Positions 60,019 to 64,000 of a DNA stretch of 64,000 nucleotides are shown one piece after another. This DNA is from Benincasa hispida (Eukaryota > Streptophyta > Magnoliopsida > Cucurbitales > Cucurbitaceae): the NCBI RefSeq assembly GCF_009727055.1, contig NC_052354.1, positions 49,711,600 to 49,775,599 of the forward strand, in the 5' to 3' direction. Each line of letters opens with the position of its first letter. The first letter of the stretch is position 1. The translations under genes and the position numbers were made by a program. The notes beneath the pieces were generated by a model. The model was given only the letters and a program-made list of their open reading frames with translations. It was not told where the DNA came from and did no database searches.

Positions 60019-61619
60019 GGGGGCGTTTGGCGTGCGATAAAAGTACAGAGTTAAGTTGAGTTGGTAATTATTATATGGAGAGTTACATTGTTTATATTTG
60101 GTGTGCAAAGTTGATTGAGTTGGTAATTATTGTCTGTGTTTGGGGGTTGAGTTGAATTGAGTTGAGGTATCTGATGTTGTTTTTGTAAATGAAATTGATT
60201 TTGTCTTTTTTTTTTTTTATTGTTGATTTTAATTTTCAACTATACATGTATTTTTCTAACTTTTCTAAGATAAAAACAAAAGAATTCGAACTTTTTTTCA
60301 TTCTCAAAACATAATACATTCTCTACAAAATATTCATATATAGAACACAAATTTTGAATTCAATTATTTAAACACTCAAAGAGATGTGATTATTCCGTTC
60401 AAAAACCCAACTTAATCATTAATTACCGTAAAAGTTAAAAAGCACTGAAAGGATTAGTGTCATTAAATGAAATTATTAGCATTGTTTTTAGATAGAAGGG
60501 GTAACACTTAAATGTTAATCCTAAAAAAATCAAAATCTTACAATTTAAATCATAAAACCAACTATTAGATAGTCCTTTTTGACCAATTTGTGGAATATGG
60601 ATTTACCTTTTTCTAAAACCGACAGAATGATTTTAGAAATCTTGAAGTCTATTTTTTGTACTATTATATTGCATTAGTGTACAAAGTTTTTTTTTTTAAA
60701 AAAAAAAAACTTGAGCCATAATTTTATATTTTACTATTTGATTAGAATTATGTAACATATGAAAACATCAAGGGATATTTGTTTAAAATATATCGTTGAA
60801 CTTTTGTTTAGTGAAACAAAAATAGGACGTCATATGTAATATTTTTTAGATCTAAGAAAAAAATGAAATAGAAGAAGATAATTAGATCTAAAAGAACAAC
60901 ATAGAAAGAAAGAAAAAAAAAAGAGAGAAAGGAGGAGTTGAGAAAGAAAAGGGAAAATAAAACTTCATATGAGCCAGACAGAGAAAGAAGAGAGAAAATG
61001 AGAAAGACAAACCAGAAGGCAAAAGTAGAGAGAAGATGAGAGGAAGGGAGTAAATGTGAAGAGACACATAAGAGAGAGAAATGACAAAGTAATTGAGGGA
61101 GTTAGGAGAGTAGTGAAAATGCGTGGGAAAATGGGTAAGAGTGAGAGTGATAAAATGGTGGATAATTAAACCCACCGTTTTTTTTTATCAGTGGTCGTCG
61201 AAGTTGGGCACACGAAGGTGATAGTCAGAGTATTTCACTGAAGTTGCTTGTGTGAAGGTAGTCGTTGGAGTTAGTCATTAGAGTTGTCATCGAAGGTGGT
61301 TGGTGGAGCCCAGAGTTCTTCGTCAAAGTTGGTCGTGCAAATGTAGAAATCAAATTTGTTTTGTACCAAGGTGGTTGTCAAAATTGGTTGTCGAAGTGTC
61401 GTCGAAGGTGGTTACCAGAGCTCGAAGTTGGTCGTCGAAGATGGCCATCGAAGGTGGTCATTGGAGTATGTCGCCGGAGTGTGATAGTGATAATCGCCAA
61501 CGGAGACTGAAGGGTGAAATGTAAGAATATTAGAGAGAAAGAAAGAACTGGGAAGAGTTAGGGTGAGTTGGTAAAAAATACCAACTCAACTCAACTCTCC
61601 TTGGGTTGTCAAACACCCC
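60019..61619. mobile_element. PIF/Harbinger-like non-autonomous element, 1601 bp
   Basis: The left end is GGGGGCGTTTGGCGTGCG; the right end read backwards is GGGGTGTTTGACAACCCA. Subterminal GAGTTGAGTTGGTA faces its reverse TACCAACTCAACTC. It is flanked by TAA on both sides, and removing it with one TAA joins the DUF1985 frame without a break. The inside has a purine-rich stretch (60895-61090) and a GTCGTCGAAGTTGG repeat (61190-61500), but no transposase. The 95-codon minus frame at 60888-61175 is the complement of the purine tract, not a gene. Confidence 0.88.
61190..61500. repeat. Degenerate 15-18 bp repeat around GTCGTCGAAGTTGGT
   Basis: Variants such as GTCGTCGAAGTTGG, GTCATCGAAGGTGGTTG and GTCGTCGAAGATGG recur more than ten times. 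This gives Val/Arg/Gly-rich open frames in two phases, which I do not take as a protein. Confidence 0.75.
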
Positions 61620-61622
61620 TAA
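61620..61622. repeat. Target-site duplication TAA, right
   Basis: The partner of 60016-60018. Confidence 0.85.
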
Positions 61623-62079
61623 GGGTGCATTTAACTATTTTACTAGTCACTGTAGTGATGAAAGAAAAATGACAAAACTTGCTAATCTTTATTTGCTGGT
61701 AAACTTGTTGATTCCAAAACAACATCATAATTGTGTGAATTGGAAGCATGTTAAGATGTTGACTGATGGGGAGAAGTTTAGAAATTATCCATAGAGAAGA
61801 CTGTCTTATAGTCTTACCATAGAGTTTTTTTAAGAAATCTATTAAGAGTTAAAAAAAAAAAAAACCAACTGCCTATCTGCAAGGCTTTCCCATAGTTTTA
61901 GCTTATTGAGCATATGAAATACTTCCTAAACTTTCTGAAAGGTTTGTAAAAAGAATAGGAAATGGTTTCACAAGAATCTGGAATTAGGAAACAACAAAAC
62001 AATCAGATTGGCAAGATCTTAATGATCACATCTTCTCGGAACAAAATGTAAGTTTCTAATTTTTTCATTAGTAATTGTG

Positions 62080-62345
62080 ATACAAGTCTATCAATGATAT
62101 TGGTCTATAAGTGATAGACAAATATTAGTGATAGAAATATTATATCTATTGAAACACTCAAATAACTATAAGGAAGGAGTCTATCAGTGACGTAGTTTAT
62201 CAATGATATAGGAATATTACAATATATATCATAGATAGATAGATCATACCAGTGATATTGGTCTATCAGTAATGTGATCTATTAGTGATAAGCTCATACC
62301 ACTGATATGATCTCAGTAAACTATGTCACTAATAACTCTTACCTA
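62080..62345. repeat. TCTATCAGTGATA-type hairpin repeats in an intron
   Basis: Many GTCTATCAATGATAT, CTATCAGTGATGTA and ATACCAGTGATATTGG words, and GATAGATAGAT. The stretch lies between the GTAAGT donor (62048) and the TATATAG acceptor (62424). Confidence 0.7.
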
Positions 62346-62424
62346 TGATTATCTGAGTATTTCAAATCTCATAAAAATAAGGTATTCTATATAAAGTACT
62401 AATTATGTTTTCAACTCTATATAG

Positions 62425-63007
62425 TTCCTATTGTTGCATCAGAAGAAGAAATGTCATCAGAGTACTTCAAAAAAATTTTGGAGATGGAGAAGAAAAGATT
62501 GGAAGAAGGAGAATATGTTGCAGAAAAAGATAAAAATATTGGAGAAAGAATATCTTCTTTACAAGTAGATATTGAAGGTCTAAAAATGCAACACAAAGAA
62601 TATTTTGAAGATCTTAAAAAGGGACAAAAGGAGATTCTCAGTTTAGTATATTCTCTAACAGAAATTGTAAAGCAAAAGATCTCACACAAATGTCAAAGTG
62701 AAAGACAATCTCAAGAGTCCTTGGAAAAGAATCATCTTCCATCATTGAGTCTAGAAATGATAGATATTGATGTTGACGTTAATATTGATAAAGTAGTTGA
62801 ATATGCAACTACTTATGCCAAGGAGAAAAAGGTAAAAGTATTAAAGTTCTAGTTCTTTTACTTTTTTTTTTTTCCAATGATAAACTATATAAAGTTTATT
62901 GACAACATTTTTATTTATTTTTTTATTTTTTATTGGTATACTAATATCTACAGAAACATGAAAAAAATTGTGATAAAGAAAATGCAATAGAAGAAATCAC
63001 TTGCTAA
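62425..63007 (+). CDS. Coiled-coil exon and terminal exon of the MULE-borne gene
   Basis: The exon at 62425-62831 (AG before, GTAAAAG after) encodes a highly charged helical piece: KKILEMEKKRLEEGEYVAEK, ISSLQVDIEGLKMQHKEY and ILSLVYSLTEIVKQKI, which has heptad-like spacing. A second short exon at 62954-63007 (CAG before) ends EEITC and TAA. Acidic/coiled-coil linkers of this kind lie between the DUF1985 part and the Ulp1 domain in Kaonashi-type proteins. Here no Ulp1 catalytic motif follows. The phase across the 62048-62424 intron does not join cleanly, so the gene as a whole is probably dead. It could also be read as an unrelated small protein; I consider that less likely. Confidence 0.55.
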
Positions 63008-63139
63008 GAAAAAATAGGCACCCATCTAGCTCAATAGTAGGTTATTGCTAGTGTGTTTTTTTAGACTTCAAGTGTGTTGGTCATTAAAGTCTACCAGTGA
63101 TAGATTTCTATCACTGATAGAATATTGTCATTTTTTATT

Positions 63140-64000
63140 GGAGTCCAACAGTAACAGCGTCACACCCTTCCCTAAATTAGCCTCTTAATTCAAGAAAAGA
63201 TGTGAAGACAACAATTACCAACCCTCTTATGATAACTATTATCCAACACACTCCTGGAAACCTGTAATTTTAGCACCTGTTAAACCCGAGTAACAGTTTA
63301 TAATTCTTTAGAGCTCAACACATAAATTCAGCAACTTTAAATATATAATTTACTACTAACCAGAAATATCAACATCAACATATGCAACAAATGCAGGAAC
63401 CGAACTTAAAGACAACATAAACTCAACCTTGTTTTTTCACCCCCTGACATGGACATAAGAACCAATAACAAAACATTGTAAGTCATCTAGACTGCAATCT
63501 TCTGGAGGGTCTGAGAAGTAACTAATTGGCAGAATTACTAGGCCTTCGGACGTCGACCGCTACCTGGGGAGGAAAACATTTAAAAGAGTGAGTTGGGAAA
63601 GCCCAGTGAGTGACTATCTTAAGTAAAACATACTTTAAATCCTATTTAACATAAACATGCTTATCAAGAAACATTTATAAAATCATAGTTAGGGTTTTTA
63701 AAAGGGAACTGAAATCATAAAAATACATCATATAAAAACCCTAAAACAATTTATTAACATCTTTCTAAAACTCCATTACTCCACTGCCTGAATATGAGGG
63801 AGATCTTTTTTACTCAATCCCTACTAACCTTAGTTGAGAGATTTTCCTTTTGCTCGATCTCATTAACGTCGATAATATAATCATACATGCACGTAGAGCT
63901 GGATTGTGTCCTGACCATCTTACCATACCTTCGGTGTCAAGGATCCTTAACATCATTGTAATCTAGGTACCTTACTATATCTTCAGCACCAACATTGAAG
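63140..64000. repeat. Probable LTR fragment of another retrotransposon, cut by the window edge
   Basis: The sequence changes character after the TATCACTGATA repeat and contains GCGTCACACCCTTCCCTAAA (63158-63177) and CTACCTGGGGAGGAAAACAT with GAGTGAGTTGGGAAAGCCCAGTGAGTGA nearby (63562-63617). Layouts like this are common in plant Ty3-type LTRs, which is recall. No coding sequence or partner is in the window. Confidence 0.35.

Larger units (their letters stand above)
59611..62047 (+). pseudogene. DUF1985 domain gene, interrupted and broken
   Basis: The first part at 59611-60018 reads SFGHLLCLKMSKVPLQLLAY, ADNNVLLFNIEGNIVEFRLR and NFCLIT, the core of the DUF1985 domain. The second part at 61623-62047 contains KMTKLANLYLLVNLLIPKQH and LTDGEKFRNYPWGRLSY-like sequence, the next conserved block. 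Between them sits a 1601-bp DNA transposon. Stops: TGA at 59900-59902 (Gly expected), TAA near 59960 and TAG at 61792. One frame change lies near 59665. A GTAAGT donor follows at 62048. The function of DUF1985 is unknown; it accompanies Ulp1-type peptidase domains in MULE-borne genes. Confidence 0.8.
58360..63130 (+). mobile_element. MULE of the Kaonashi (DUF1985/ULP-like gene) type, partial
   Basis: On the plus strand: a leader with repeated CATCAATGATT and GATCTTCTTCAAAC words (58360-58740), a tandem-repeat intron-like stretch (58740-59410), DUF1985 coding exons, a coiled-coil exon and a short last exon. In Arabidopsis and other plants this gene type is carried by Mutator-like elements, known as Kaonashi. 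The Ulp1 protease domain and the terminal inverted repeats were not found, so the limits are provisional. Confidence 0.6.

Noticed and set aside
60888..61175. 95-codon Phe/Leu-rich minus-strand protein
   Set aside because: It is the complement of a purine-rich tract in the Harbinger-like element.
3001..64000. tRNA genes
   Set aside because: The only tRNA-like signal found is the 12-base primer-binding site at 7625-7636; no cloverleaf with A and B boxes was seen.

Overview
The window is nuclear DNA of a flowering plant. It is strongly AT-rich, its genes are interrupted by GT-AG introns, it contains plant-specific genes (a calmodulin-like protein, GDP-mannose 3,5-epimerase) and plant transposon classes (Ty1-copia, MULE with plant mobile domain or DUF1985 cargo, PIF/Harbinger, CACTA-like, many MITEs). 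The look of the repeats suggests a cucurbit, but that is recall, not proof. One run of 20 N (9725-9744) and one single N (36416) show that this is a draft assembly.

Host genes, left to right: (1) 721-1667, minus strand, the first two coding exons of a calmodulin-like EF-hand protein; the rest lies left of the window or is lost. (2) 27103-30905, plus strand, a complete four-exon gene for a 330-residue EF-hand family protein. (3) 49448-51834, minus strand, a complete six-exon gene for GDP-D-mannose 3',5'-epimerase (376 residues), an enzyme of ascorbate and cell-wall sugar synthesis. No tRNA, rRNA or CRISPR array was recognised.

Almost everything else that can be recognised is transposon-derived. 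3060-7763: a complete but decayed short-LTR copia element on the minus strand with target duplication and primer-binding site. About 9151-13452: a Mutator-like (MULE) region holding a broken plant-mobile-domain (MAIN-like) gene on the minus strand next to a MULE transposase remnant on the plus strand, with GCGAGA-type arrays at both ends in inverted orientation. 14198-16752: a deletion derivative of a copia element. 19725-26730: a 7-kb copia element on the plus strand, split by a perfectly bounded 2009-bp solo LTR (22491-24499). 30.9-34 kb: clustered MITEs. 35.8-37.6, 41.6-43.2 and 43.2-46.1 kb: three pieces of what looks like one further copia family, two of them head to head. 58.4-63.1 kb: a DUF1985-type (Kaonashi/ULP-like) MULE gene interrupted by a 1601-bp PIF/Harbinger-like element whose removal, with one TAA copy, restores the reading frame across the junction.

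The three host genes do not form a pathway. The CML and the 330-residue protein are both EF-hand proteins, but they are unrelated in architecture and lie 25 kb apart. The clearest biology in the window is transposon nesting and gene carriage by MULEs. I found no convincing new cellular system.
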